DNA of 64,000 nt. Origin: Pseudomonas hamedanensis. GTDB taxonomy: Bacteria; Pseudomonadota; Gammaproteobacteria; Pseudomonadales; Pseudomonadaceae. The notes under the pieces were generated by a model. The model was not told the origin of the DNA and ran no database searches. It worked only from the letters and a program-made list of their open reading frames with translations. The stretch spans positions 2,750,501 through 2,814,500 of the forward strand of contig NZ_CP077091.1 of the NCBI RefSeq assembly GCF_014268595.2, read 5' to 3'. The translations under genes and the position numbers were made by a program. Positions 29,245 through 38,343 of this stretch are shown here, in pieces. The number at the start of each line of letters is the position of its first letter. The stretch's first letter is position 1.

Positions 29245-29454
29245 TTACAGGCCAACTACGTCTTCTGCCTGCAACCCCTTCTCGCCAGTAATCACGGCGT
29301 ACTCGACCTGTTGACCTTCGGTCAGCGAGCGGTGCCCTTCGCCGCGAATCGCGCGGTAGTGCACGAACACGTCCGCTCCGTCTTCGCGCTGGATAAAGCC
29401 GTAGCCCTTGGCGTCGTTGAACCACTTCACGTTGCCGGTTTCGCGTGTTGCCAT
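29245..29454 (-). CDS. Cold-shock domain protein
   Basis: This 69-residue CspA-fold protein has both RNA-binding motifs: KGYGFIQRE (RNP1) and DVFVHY (RNP2), beginning [17 protein letters not shown]. Such proteins act as RNA chaperones; I cannot tell whether this copy is cold-induced. A long leader of about 240 bases, divergent from plsB, is typical of csp genes. Confidence 0.93.
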   Translation of the reverse strand: MATRETGNVKWFNDAKGYGFIQREDGADVFVHYRAIRGEGHRSLTEGQQVEYAVITGEKGLQAEDVVGL

Positions 29455-29692
29455 CTGTTCATACTCCTTTTTTATTATTGAACGGGCTTTTCGCAGGAAA
29501 GCCTTCGAGGAACGTCAGCCTGCGTCCGAAGTCCACAAGAGGGCACCGGCAACAGACCGCCGAGTATATGACAGGTGCGGAAACTCTCAACAGGAGATTA
29601 CTTCGGCGCTTTTTTGCCGATTTTCCGTGAATCCGGCACACTATCGACCGCCCGAGCGCCTGCTCGGTTTTATTCACTCACGCAGAAGCCGT

Positions 29693-32194
29693 ATGACCCG
29701 TTCCCCGTTCCGCCGTCTTGTGTTTGGCACCCTGCGCCGCTTGTTGTATCTCTGGGTTCGCTCCGAGACCATCAACCAGTCGTCGTTCACCCTCAACCTC
29801 GACCGCAGTCGTCCGGTGTTCTACGTCCTGCAAAACCCTTCGCTGACCGATCTGGCCGTGCTCGACACCGAGTGCACCAAGGCCGGACTGCCGCGTCCGG
29901 TGCTGGCGGTATCGGTGGGTTCGCTGATCGAGCCGGCAGCGTTTTTCTATCTGACGCCGGACCCGGACTGGCTCGGCCGCCAGGACAAGCGCGGTGCACC
30001 GCCAACCTTGACCCGACTGGTCAGCGCATTGACCCAGAATGCTGCCGAAGACGCGCAGATCATTCCGGTGAGCGTGTTCTGGGGCCAGTCGCCGGACAGC
30101 GAAAACAGCCCGTGGAAACTGTTGTTTGCCGATAGCTGGGCAGTCACCGGTCGCCTGCGTCGGTTGCTGAGCATCATCGTCCTCGGCCGCAAGACCCGCG
30201 TGCAGTTTTCCGCGCCGATCCACCTGCGCGAACTGATCGATCACAACAAGGGCCACGAGCGCACCGTGCGCATGGCCCAGCGCATCCTGCGCGTGCACTT
30301 TCGCAACCTGAAAGCAGCAGTCATCGGCCCGGACATTTCCCACCGTCGTAACCTGGTGAAGGGTTTGCTCAATCAGCCGTTGGTCAAGCAGGCGATTCTC
30401 GACGAAGCCGAGCGTGAAAATATCTCCCCGGAAAAAGCCAAGGCCCAGGCCCTGCGCTACGGCAACGAGATCGCTTCGGACTACACCTACACGGCGATCC
30501 GCTTCCTCGAAGTGGTGCTGAGCTGGTTCTGGAACAAAATCTACGACGGCATCAAGGTCAACCACATCGAAGGCGTGCAGAACGTTGCTCAGGGTCACGA
30601 AGTGATCTACGTGCCGTGCCACCGCAGCCACATCGACTATCTGTTGCTTTCGTACCTGCTGTTTCGCAACGGCCTGACCCCGCCGCACATCGCCGCCGGG
30701 ATCAACCTCAATATGCCGGTGATCGGCAGCCTGCTGCGCCGTGGCGGCGCGTTTTTCATGCGCCGCACCTTCAAGGGCAATCCGCTGTACACCTCGGTGT
30801 TCAACGAATACCTGCACACGCTGTTTACCAAAGGCTTCCCGGTCGAGTATTTCGTCGAAGGCGGCCGCTCGCGCACCGGGCGCATGCTGCAACCAAAAAC
30901 CGGGATGCTTGCCATCACGTTGCGCAGCTTCCTGCGCTCGTCGCGCATGCCCATCGTGTTTGTGCCGGTGTACATCGGTTACGAGCGCGTGCTCGAAGGC
31001 CGCACTTACCTGGGCGAGTTGCGCGGGGCAAGCAAGAAGAAAGAATCGATCTTCGATATTTTCAAAGTGATCGGCGCGCTCAAGCAGCGCTTCGGCCAGG
31101 TCGCGGTGAACTTCGGCGAGCCGATCAAACTGGCGGAGTTCCTCGACGCTGAACAACCGGACTGGCGCCAGCAGGAACTCGGCCCGCAGTTCAAACCGGC
31201 GTGGCTCAACGAAACCACCAACCGCCTCGGCGAAAAAGTCGCCCGGCACCTCAACGAAGCGGCGGCGATCAACCCGGTGAACCTGGTGGCACTGGCCCTG
31301 CTGTCGACCACGCGTCTGGCGCTGGATGACCGCGCCATGGCACGGGTGCTGGATCTGTATCTGGCGCTGCTGCGCAAGGTACCGTATTCGCCGCACACGA
31401 CATTGCCCGAGGGCGATGGTCGCGCGCTGATCGAGCACGTGAAGGACATGGACCTGCTCGCCGAGCAGAACGACGCGCTGGGCAAGATTCTGTATCTGGA
31501 CGAACAGAACGCCGTCCTGATGACCTACTACCGCAACAACGTGCTGCACATTTTTGCGCTGCCGTCGCTGCTGGCGAGTTTCTTCCAGAGCACCTCGCGC
31601 ATGAGCCGCGAGCAGATCCTGCGCTACACCCGCGCGCTGTATCCGTACCTGCAATCGGAGCTGTTCATCCGCTGGAGTCTGGAGGAACTCGATGCGGTGA
31701 TCGATCAGTGGCTGGAAGCGTTCGTCGAGCAGGGTCTGCTGCGGTTCGAGAAGGACCTGTACCTGCGTCCGGCACCGAGTTCGCGACATTTCGTCCTGCT
31801 GACGCTGCTGTCCAAAAGCATTGCGCAGACCTTGCAGCGCTTCTACATGACTGTGTCGTTGCTGCTCAACAGCGGACAGAACAGCATCAGCGCCGAAGAG
31901 CTGGAAGACCTCTGCACAGTCATGGCCCAGCGTCTGTCGATCCTGCATGGCCTGAATGCGCCGGAGTTCTTCGACAAGAGTCTGTTCCGCCACTTCATCC
32001 AGACCCTGCTGGACCTCGACGTGCTGCGCCGCGACGAAGCCGGCAAACTCAGCTACCACGAACTGCTCGGCGAACTGGCCGAAGGCGCAGCCAAGCGCGT
32101 ATTGCCGGCAGAAATTCGCCTGTCGATCCGCCAGGTCGCGCTGCACCGCAGTGAAGATGCCGCTGACCAGGTCACCGCTCTGCCGGAAGCCTGA
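29693..32194 (+). CDS. plsB: Glycerol-3-phosphate acyltransferase PlsB
   Basis: PlsB makes 1-acyl-glycerol-3-phosphate, the first step of phospholipid synthesis, at the inner membrane. The ATG at 29693 ([18 protein letters not shown]) gives 833 residues. The acyltransferase HX4D motif is H310-RSHI-D315 in [12 protein letters not shown]. Glycerol-phosphate site blocks follow: [34 protein letters not shown] and [16 protein letters not shown]. The helical C-terminal half is present. The product feeds the pathway containing CdsA. Confidence 0.95.
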   Translation: MTRSPFRRLVFGTLRRLLYLWVRSETINQSSFTLNLDRSRPVFYVLQNPSLTDLAVLDTECTKAGLPRPVLAVSVGSLIEPAAFFYLTPDPDWLGRQDKRGAPPTLTRLVSALTQNAAEDAQIIPVSVFWGQSPDSENSPWKLLFADSWAVTGRLRRLLSIIVLGRKTRVQFSAPIHLRELIDHNKGHERTVRMAQRILRVHFRNLKAAVIGPDISHRRNLVKGLLNQPLVKQAILDEAERENISPEKAKAQALRYGNEIASDYTYTAIRFLEVVLSWFWNKIYDGIKVNHIEGVQNVAQGHEVIYVPCHRSHIDYLLLSYLLFRNGLTPPHIAAGINLNMPVIGSLLRRGGAFFMRRTFKGNPLYTSVFNEYLHTLFTKGFPVEYFVEGGRSRTGRMLQPKTGMLAITLRSFLRSSRMPIVFVPVYIGYERVLEGRTYLGELRGASKKKESIFDIFKVIGALKQRFGQVAVNFGEPIKLAEFLDAEQPDWRQQELGPQFKPAWLNETTNRLGEKVARHLNEAAAINPVNLVALALLSTTRLALDDRAMARVLDLYLALLRKVPYSPHTTLPEGDGRALIEHVKDMDLLAEQNDALGKILYLDEQNAVLMTYYRNNVLHIFALPSLLASFFQSTSRMSREQILRYTRALYPYLQSELFIRWSLEELDAVIDQWLEAFVEQGLLRFEKDLYLRPAPSSRHFVLLTLLSKSIAQTLQRFYMTVSLLLNSGQNSISAEELEDLCTVMAQRLSILHGLNAPEFFDKSLFRHFIQTLLDLDVLRRDEAGKLSYHELLGELAEGAAKRVLPAEIRLSIRQVALHRSEDAADQVTALPEA

Positions 32195-32204
32195 CGCAAA
32201 TACC

Positions 32205-32294
32205 TGTAGGCCTTCGCCTGCTCGCGATAGCGGTGTGTCAGATGACAGCAATGGTGACTGACACACCGCTGTCGCGAGCAGGCTCACTCCTACA
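32205..32294. repeat. Asymmetric REPIN with one variant arm
   Basis: The right arm is a standard AGTGAG-type REP, but the left arm reads TGTAGGCCTTCGCCTGCTCG, with CCTTCG replacing AGTGAG. The loop pairs well (GCGGTGTGTCAG against CTGACACACCGC). It separates plsB from the lipoprotein gene. Confidence 0.88.
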
Positions 32295-32313
32295 ATTGAA
32301 AGGAGATTCATCC

Positions 32314-32712
32314 ATGAAAAAACTACTGACCCTCGCCGCCGCCACGCTGCTCAGCGCCTGCCAATCAACCGCCCCCGCCGGCAAGGCGAGCCTCGACGGC
32401 GAGGTCTTTTACCTGCAACGCATTGCCCTGCCGCCGAGCGCCACCCTGAGCGTCAGCCTGCAAGACGTGTCACTGGCCGATGCGCCAGCCGTCGTTCTCG
32501 CCGAACAGAAAGGCCCGATCAAAGGCCAGGTGCCGCTGCCATTCCATTTGAGCTACGATCCGGCGCAGGTCCAACCCGGCCACCGTTACTCGGTCAGCGC
32601 GCGCATTGAAGTCAACGGCGAGCTGATGTTCATCACCACCGAAAACCACGCCGTGCAACTCGACGGCAACGACCCGCAGCCGCTGAAAGTCCGAGTCGAC
32701 GCCGTTCGTTAA
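32314..32712 (+). CDS. YbaY-type lipoprotein
   Basis: The ATG at 32314 follows AAAGGAG and gives a 132-residue protein with a lipobox LLSAC (Cys16). The mature part has the YbaY beta-sandwich pattern (VFYLQRIALPPSATLSVSLQ, PLPFHLSYDP, YSVSARIEVNGELMFIT). Family members are envelope lipoproteins of unclear role. Residue 17 is Gln, not Asp, which suggests sorting to the outer membrane. The next gene starts 25 bases on and also encodes an exported protein. Confidence 0.83.
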   Translation: MKKLLTLAAATLLSACQSTAPAGKASLDGEVFYLQRIALPPSATLSVSLQDVSLADAPAVVLAEQKGPIKGQVPLPFHLSYDPAQVQPGHRYSVSARIEVNGELMFITTENHAVQLDGNDPQPLKVRVDAVR

Positions 32713-32737
32713 TCCACCTCGCCACAAGGAAGCCGCC

Positions 32738-33427
32738 ATGCGCCGCCCTACCCTTCGCTTCGCCGCCGCCTGCGCCGGCCTGCTGATCTCCGCCAACGCC
32801 CTGGCCCTGTCGCTCAACGACCTGTCGCAACAAGACGCCACCGGCGGCCTCAAAGACGCCCTGACCCAAGGCGCGCAGATCGCCGTCAAACAACTCGGCA
32901 CCCCGGGCGGCTTCAGCAACAATCCCGAGGTCAAAATCGAACTGCCGGGCAAACTCGGCAAAGCCGCAAGCAAGATGAAAGCCTTCGGCATGGGCGCCCA
33001 GGTCGAAGAGCTGGAAACAGCGATGAACAAAGCCGCCGAATCCGCCGTGACCCAGGCGCAACCGATCCTCGTCGACGCCGTGAAGAAAATGAGCGTGGCC
33101 GACGCCAAAGGCATCCTCAGCGGCGGCAACGACTCGGCGACCCAATACCTCAACAAATCCAGCCGCGAACAGATCCGCGCCAAATTCCTGCCCATCGTCA
33201 AACAAGCTACCGACAAGGTTGGCGTCGCGCAGAAATACAACTCCTTTGCAGGTCAAGCTGCGGCCTTCGGCGTGGTCGATGCGAAGAGCGCCAATGTGGA
33301 AAGCTACGTCACCGAGCAGGCGCTCAATGGCCTGTTCGAGATGATCGGCAAACAGGAAGAAACGATTCGTCAGAACCCGGCCGCAGCGGCGACGAGTTTG
33401 GCGAAGAAGGTGTTTGGTACGCTTTAA
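32738..33427 (+). CDS. DUF4197 exported protein
   Basis: This 229-residue protein has a signal peptide (FAAACAGLLISANALA, cleaved near residue 23) and a mature helical domain matching DUF4197: LSLNDLSQQDATGGLKDALT, PGKLGKAASKMKAFGMG and FLPIVKQATDKVGVAQKYN. Function is unknown; it should be periplasmic. It lies 25 bases after the YbaY-like gene, so the two are probably cotranscribed. Confidence 0.85.
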   Translation: MRRPTLRFAAACAGLLISANALALSLNDLSQQDATGGLKDALTQGAQIAVKQLGTPGGFSNNPEVKIELPGKLGKAASKMKAFGMGAQVEELETAMNKAAESAVTQAQPILVDAVKKMSVADAKGILSGGNDSATQYLNKSSREQIRAKFLPIVKQATDKVGVAQKYNSFAGQAAAFGVVDAKSANVESYVTEQALNGLFEMIGKQEETIRQNPAAAATSLAKKVFGTL

Positions 33428-33434
33428 ACGGTCA

Positions 33435-34556
33435 TCACACGGGGGCGAAGTGATTCGCCCTCAAGTCATTCAGCCTTTTTCGGTAAACCTCGGTAAATCC
33501 GACCACGGCTCGCAAAATAACTGAGCACTGAAACTCGATGAAATAAGTCGGATCCAGTTCATCCGCCTCGGTGTGCAGATAGGAGCGTCCGTATTTCACC
33601 GGCGCATTGCGCAGCAACAGACTGATCGCAATGTAGCGAAACGCAGCAAACTCGTGTTTGAACATGAACCAGTAGAAAAGCGCCCGGGCGACCCGACCGT
33701 TACCGTCGCGAAAGGGGTGTTCAAAACCCAATGCGAAATGCAGCGTGATGGCCTTGATCATTGGATGCAGAAAGTTGTTGTCCAGAATCGAGCCATCGGG
33801 CTGGTTGATCCAGCCGGACAGCCTCGCCAACCGCAAAACCAATCCAGTAACAGGAGGCGGTCGGTGCACAGTGTTGCCCGCGCCATCCTGAACAACTACT
33901 TCATCATTGGTTCTGAACATCCCGGGTGAATACTGCTCGTCATCGATCCCCTCCACACCCACTCGATGGATCTCTGCAATCAGCTCAACGCTCAGCGGCT
34001 CATAACGCTTTTCCCAGGCGAAATTCATCATCCGATAATTACCCATCACCATGCGCTCATCCGGAGTACGCGGCTGGCGCTGATGCTTGAGCATGTCCTT
34101 GGCAACACGAGTCGTGGTCGCCGCGCCCTCCAGTTGGCTACTGGCGATGGCTTCGTCTTCGATCAGGTCATTGAGCAGATAAGAGAAATGCGCGCGCTCG
34201 CCGATCTGACTGGTCATGTACTCCAGCGCGGCGGTACTGGTGTGACGATCCACTACAGACAGTGTTTTTCGCGCCAACGGTGTCGATACATATTTGCCCC
34301 ACTGCACCGGTTCGCCCAACGGCAACAAATGGATGTACTGGGCCGCCCGAGCCTTTTTCACCAACGCCCAACACAGATTGGCATCCAATCCTGCAGCCCA
34401 GCGATAGCGCAACGCCTCGAAGGGCAGATAGCGCCCCTGATCATCGAGCGGCTTCAGCAATGCCAGGTAATCGGGCAAACGCTGTTTATGTGGCGGGCGG
34501 GCCAACAGGTCGAAGAAAGGATCGGTTCTGCCGGTTGATGCCGGTGGTTTCTTCAT
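33435..34556 (-). CDS. Fic-domain protein with built-in inhibitory motif
   Basis: This 373-residue protein has a complete Fic motif HPFRDGNGR (280-288), which in active members transfers AMP to hydroxyl side chains of targets. An N-terminal SSQLEG near residue 140 fits the (S/T)xxxE(G/N) inhibitory helix of class II Fic proteins, so the enzyme is probably self-inhibited. A Fic/DOC N-terminal domain surrounds that helix. The C-terminus (from ~300) looks helical. I chose the ATG at 34556 (MKKPPASTGR); a longer frame begins 66 bases upstream. It is a single gene without a partner, flanked by REPs and a structured element, so accessory. The target is unknown. Confidence 0.88.
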   Translation of the reverse strand: MKKPPASTGRTDPFFDLLARPPHKQRLPDYLALLKPLDDQGRYLPFEALRYRWAAGLDANLCWALVKKARAAQYIHLLPLGEPVQWGKYVSTPLARKTLSVVDRHTSTAALEYMTSQIGERAHFSYLLNDLIEDEAIASSQLEGAATTTRVAKDMLKHQRQPRTPDERMVMGNYRMMNFAWEKRYEPLSVELIAEIHRVGVEGIDDEQYSPGMFRTNDEVVVQDGAGNTVHRPPPVTGLVLRLARLSGWINQPDGSILDNNFLHPMIKAITLHFALGFEHPFRDGNGRVARALFYWFMFKHEFAAFRYIAISLLLRNAPVKYGRSYLHTEADELDPTYFIEFQCSVILRAVVGFTEVYRKRLNDLRANHFAPV

Positions 34557-34698
34557 CGGGGCAGGCTCAAAGATTCGGGAAAGCAGAACCTTGAGTACAG
34601 CATTGGACGGGCAGCGCCTCAAGATCGGAGAATTCTGAAAAAGCTGTAGGAAGGCAGCGTGAGTTGGCGAGTTGAAATGAATCGGCTGTCAGACCGCC

Positions 34699-34722
34699 TT
34701 CGCGAGCAGGCTCGCTCCCACA
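34699..34722 (-). repeat. Single REP, AGCGAG type
   Basis: This is one of three unpaired REPs in direct orientation, spaced about 70 bases apart, upstream of the Fic gene. It reads as TGTGGGAGCGAGCCTGCTCG on the minus strand. Confidence 0.88.
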
Positions 34723-34768
34723 GGAGACCGAGTGCATCTGAAGGCGAGCGGTTGGCCGAGAGGACGTC

Positions 34769-34792
34769 ATCGCGAGCAGGCTCACTCCTACA
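34769..34792 (-). repeat. Single REP, AGTGAG type
   Basis: This is the second of the three direct REPs; it is of the other subtype (TGTAGGAGTGAGCC), so the array is not a simple tandem duplication. Confidence 0.88.
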
Positions 34793-34839
34793 ATTGGATC
34801 GAGTACAACCTCAAGAAACAGGTCGGCTGTCAGGCCGCC

Positions 34840-34863
34840 TTCACGAGCAGGCTCGCTCCCACA
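34840..34863 (-). repeat. Single REP, AGCGAG type with one change
   Basis: This is the third direct REP; its inner end is CGTGAA where the others have CGCGAA, which weakens the stem. Confidence 0.85.
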
Positions 34864-34924
34864 GAAAAACAAAGCAGCGCAGCTGCCCGCGGCAAAGCCG
34901 CCCCACTCAACAATGAGCGTTAGC

Positions 34925-35185
34925 TCGAGTACCGCTCTTGATCTTGATCCACGGGCGACGTCGGAAGGCTGAGTGGAGGGATTGATCCGGGCGTGGGAGC
35001 GCAGCGACCGTCTGGCGCAGCCAGACACAGCGGAAGGAGGTGCAGCGAAGCAAACCGGAGCCGCTGCGCCCGGATCGATCCCGCAGCGAAGGAACCCGAG
35101 CCTGCGAGGGCCGAACGCAGGAGCAAGCGTTTTGGGTTACCTTTTTGGCGTTTGAAAAAGGTGACCCGCCGTAAGGGCGGAACCG
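34925..35185. repeat. Structured non-coding intergenic element
   Basis: This region has no convincing gene but several nested inverted repeats: GGGATTGATCCGGGCG (34978-34993) against CGCCCGGATCGATCCC (35067-35082); GTCTGGC/GCCAGAC (35010-35026); GGTTACCTTTTT/AAAAAGGTGACC (35135-35166); and CCGCC/GGCGG (35166-35180). It resembles a moderately repeated element I associate with P. fluorescens-group genomes, but I cannot name a family. The bases from 35186 to the mexK-like stop at 35269 show nothing more. The stem at 35135-35166 could terminate the minus-strand pump operon. Confidence 0.6.
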
Positions 35186-35268
35186 TAATCAGCAACCCCC
35201 ACAGCAACGGATATACACCCAAAACCCCCTAGTCATGGTCGGCCCGAAGGCCGCCAAGACAAAGAAAC

Positions 35269-38200
35269 TCAAGCCTCCTTACGCACCCGAAACCAGGCCG
35301 CATACAACGCCGGCAAAAACAACAAAGTCAGCGCCGTAGCCACAATCAACCCACCCATGATCGCCACCGCCATCGGCCCGAAAAACACACTGCGCGACAA
35401 CGGAATCATCGCCAGCACCGCCGCCAGCGCCGTCAACACAATCGGCCTGAACCGCCGCACGGTCGCCTCGATAATCGCCTGCCAGGGCTTAAGCCCGGAC
35501 GCAATATCCTGCTCGATCTGATCGACCAGAATCACCGAATTACGCATGATCATCCCCGACAGCGCAATCGTCCCCAGCATCGCCACAAACCCGAACGGCT
35601 GACGGAACACCATCAGAAACAGCGTCACCCCGATCAACCCCAACGGCGCCGTCAGAAACACCATCGCCGTGCGCGAGAAACTGCGCAGTTGCACCATCAG
35701 CAAAGTCAGCACCACCACAATAAACATCGGCACCCCGGCGTTCACCGATTTTTGCCCGCGCTCGGAATCCTCCACGGTGCCGCCGACGTCCAGCAGATAA
35801 CCATCGGGCAGTTCGGCGCGAATCGAATCCAGCGTCGGCATGATCTGCTTCACCAGAGTCGCCGGTTGTTCCTTGCCATAAATGTCCGCTCGCACCGTCA
35901 CGTTCGGCAGCCGATTGCGGTGCCAGATGATGCCCTCCTCGAAACCGTATTCCAGCGTGGCAATCTGCGACAGCGCGACACTGCGGCCGTTATCGGTCGG
36001 CACCGCGAGGCTCGGCAGCAACGACAATTCAGTGCGTTCATGCACGGTGCCGCGCAGCAGAATTTCGATCAATTCGTTGTCTTCGCGGTACTGGCTGACC
36101 GTCGAGCCAACCAGCGAACTCTGCAGGAATTTCGCCAGATTGGCCGTGCTCACGCCGAGGGCGCGGGCGCGATCCTGGTCGATGTTCAGATAGACAACCT
36201 TGCTCGGCTCTTCCCAGTCCAGATGGACGTTGACCACATGCGGGTTCTCGCGAACCTTCGCTGCCACCTTGCGGGCCAGCGCGCGGACCTCCTCGATGTG
36301 TTCGCCGGTGACGCGGAATTGCACCGGATAACCAACCGGCGGGCCGTTCTCAAGACGTGTGACCCGCGAACGCAGGGCCGGGAATTGTTCATTGAGGGTT
36401 TCGATCAACCAACTGCGCAGCGCTTCACGTTCTTCGATGGTTTTTGCCAACACCACAAACTGAGCAAAACTTGCCGCCGGCAGTTGCTGATCCAGCGGCA
36501 GATAGAAACGCGGCGAACCGGTGCCGACATAAGCCACGTAATTGTCGATGCCGGCGTGTTCCTTGAGCAGCGCTTCGAGGCGTTTGACCTCAGCGGTGGT
36601 GTTGGCCAGCGAAACACCTTCGGCGAGTTTCAAATCGACCATCAGCTCCAGCCGGTTGGAGGCCGGGAAAAACTGCTGCGGCACGAAGCGGAACAACATC
36701 ACCGAAGCGATAAACAGGCCAACGGTAAGCACAATCACCGTTTTGCGGTGCGCCACGCACCACTCCACCAGACGCCGCACACGTTGATAGAACGGTGTGG
36801 CATACGGATCGGGCTGGCCATTGCCAGTGCCGTGTTTCGCCGCGTGAATTTTCGCCAGATCCGGCAGGAGCTTTTCCCCCAGATACGGCACGAACATCAC
36901 CGCTGCCACCCATGAGGCCAGCAAGGCAATGGTCACTACCTGAAAAATCGAACGGGTGTATTCGCCGGTGCCCGATTGGGCGGTGGCAATCGGCAGGAAG
37001 CCGGCGGCGGTGATCAGCGTCCCGGTGAGCATCGGAAACGCGGTACTGGTCCAGGCATAACTCGCCGCGCGAATGCGATCGAAGCCCTGCTCCATTTTGA
37101 TCGCCATCATTTCCACAGCAATGATCGCGTCATCCACCAGCAAGCCCAGCGCCAGCACCAACGCACCGAGGGAGATCTTGTGCAAGCCGATCCCCAGGTA
37201 ATACATGCAGGCAAAGGTCATCGCCAGTACCAACGGAATGGTCAACGCGACGACCATGCCGGTGCGCACACCGAGGGAGAAGAAGCTCACCAGCAATACG
37301 ATTGCCAGCGCCTCGACCAACACCTGGACGAACTCACCGACCCCGGTTTTCACTGCGGCCGGCTGATCGGAAACCTTGCGCAATTGCATGCCGGCCGGAA
37401 GGTTTTTCTGGATCCGCGAGAACTCGCCCTCCAGCGCTTTGCCAAGCACCAGAATGTCGCCGCCATCCTTCATCGCCACGGCGAGACCGATCGCATCGTC
37501 GCCCATGAAACGCATGCGCGGCGCCGGTGGATCGCTGAAACCGCGACGCACGTCAGCGATATCGGAGATGCGGAACGTACGATCGGCGACGCGGATCGGA
37601 AAGTTTTTTATCTTATCGACCGTCTGAAAATTCCCCGAGACGCGTAGCTGCAAGCGCTCGCTGCCGGTCTCGAAGAATCCCGCCGTGGACACCGCGTTCT
37701 GTTCCTCGAGGGCCTGCTGCACCGCGGCCAGCGGCAAACCGAGGGTGGCGAGTTTGACGTTGGACAGCTCGACCCAGATTTTCTCGTCCTGCAGTCCGAG
37801 CAGTTCGACCTTGCCGACATCCTTAACCCGTTGCAGCTGGATCTGGATGCGGTCGGCGTAATCCTTGAGCACGGCGTAATCGAAGCCGTCACCGGTCAGC
37901 GCGTAAATATTGCCGAAGGTGGTGCCGAATTCATCGTTGAAGAACGGCCCCTGAATCCCCGGCGGCAGGGTCTGGCGGATGTCGCCGACCTTTTTGCGCA
38001 ACTGGTACCAGAGGTCGGGAATGTCCTTGGAATGCATCGAATCACGGGCAATGAAGGTCACCTGGGATTCACCGGGGCGGGAGAACGACATGATGCGTTC
38101 GTACTCACCGGTTTCCATCAGCTTCTTTTCGATGCGTTCGGTGACCTGGCGCGAGACTTCCTGTGCCGTCGCGCCGGGCCAGCGGGTCTGGATGACCATG

Positions 38201-38337
38201 GCCTTGAAGGTGAACGGCGGGTCTTCGCTCTGGCCAAGTTTGGTGTAGGACAACGCACCGACGACAGCGAGCAAAAGCATCAGGAACAGTACGATCTGGC
38301 GATTACGCAACGCCCATTCGGAAAGGTTGAAGCGCAT
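35269..38337 (-). CDS. mexK: RND efflux transporter, MexK type
   Basis: This 1022-residue inner-membrane pump has the RND layout: TM1, a periplasmic loop (~30-330), TM2-6, a second loop, TM7-12. The proton-relay pair is in ALGLLVDDAIIAVEMM near residue 400. At the TM10 position where AcrB has Lys940 (in KNAIL) this protein has Arg (MRNSVIL, near 929). The size, the adaptor immediately upstream, the divergent TetR gene and the position between plsB and rsmJ match P. aeruginosa mexL-mexJK. That pump carries triclosan and macrolides and recruits a porin encoded elsewhere; no porin gene is present here. Substrate is inferred only. Confidence 0.78.
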   Translation of the reverse strand: MRFNLSEWALRNRQIVLFLMLLLAVVGALSYTKLGQSEDPPFTFKAMVIQTRWPGATAQEVSRQVTERIEKKLMETGEYERIMSFSRPGESQVTFIARDSMHSKDIPDLWYQLRKKVGDIRQTLPPGIQGPFFNDEFGTTFGNIYALTGDGFDYAVLKDYADRIQIQLQRVKDVGKVELLGLQDEKIWVELSNVKLATLGLPLAAVQQALEEQNAVSTAGFFETGSERLQLRVSGNFQTVDKIKNFPIRVADRTFRISDIADVRRGFSDPPAPRMRFMGDDAIGLAVAMKDGGDILVLGKALEGEFSRIQKNLPAGMQLRKVSDQPAAVKTGVGEFVQVLVEALAIVLLVSFFSLGVRTGMVVALTIPLVLAMTFACMYYLGIGLHKISLGALVLALGLLVDDAIIAVEMMAIKMEQGFDRIRAASYAWTSTAFPMLTGTLITAAGFLPIATAQSGTGEYTRSIFQVVTIALLASWVAAVMFVPYLGEKLLPDLAKIHAAKHGTGNGQPDPYATPFYQRVRRLVEWCVAHRKTVIVLTVGLFIASVMLFRFVPQQFFPASNRLELMVDLKLAEGVSLANTTAEVKRLEALLKEHAGIDNYVAYVGTGSPRFYLPLDQQLPAASFAQFVVLAKTIEEREALRSWLIETLNEQFPALRSRVTRLENGPPVGYPVQFRVTGEHIEEVRALARKVAAKVRENPHVVNVHLDWEEPSKVVYLNIDQDRARALGVSTANLAKFLQSSLVGSTVSQYREDNELIEILLRGTVHERTELSLLPSLAVPTDNGRSVALSQIATLEYGFEEGIIWHRNRLPNVTVRADIYGKEQPATLVKQIMPTLDSIRAELPDGYLLDVGGTVEDSERGQKSVNAGVPMFIVVVLTLLMVQLRSFSRTAMVFLTAPLGLIGVTLFLMVFRQPFGFVAMLGTIALSGMIMRNSVILVDQIEQDIASGLKPWQAIIEATVRRFRPIVLTALAAVLAMIPLSRSVFFGPMAVAIMGGLIVATALTLLFLPALYAAWFRVRKEA

Positions 38338-38343
38338 CGGGGC

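Noticed and set aside
29041..29481. Open frame beginning GAGLLANAVYQ
   Set aside because: The peptide is read-through of a REPIN and a second palindrome; similar GASLLAKA peptides recur at every REP and are not genes.
29678..32311. A ~877-codon open frame antisense to plsB
   Set aside because: Same shadow effect; plsB on the plus strand has its catalytic motif and conserved ends.
34925..35230. Short open frames inside the structured element
   Set aside because: They are below 105 codons, lack ribosome sites and overlap the hairpin arms, so I treat the region as non-coding.
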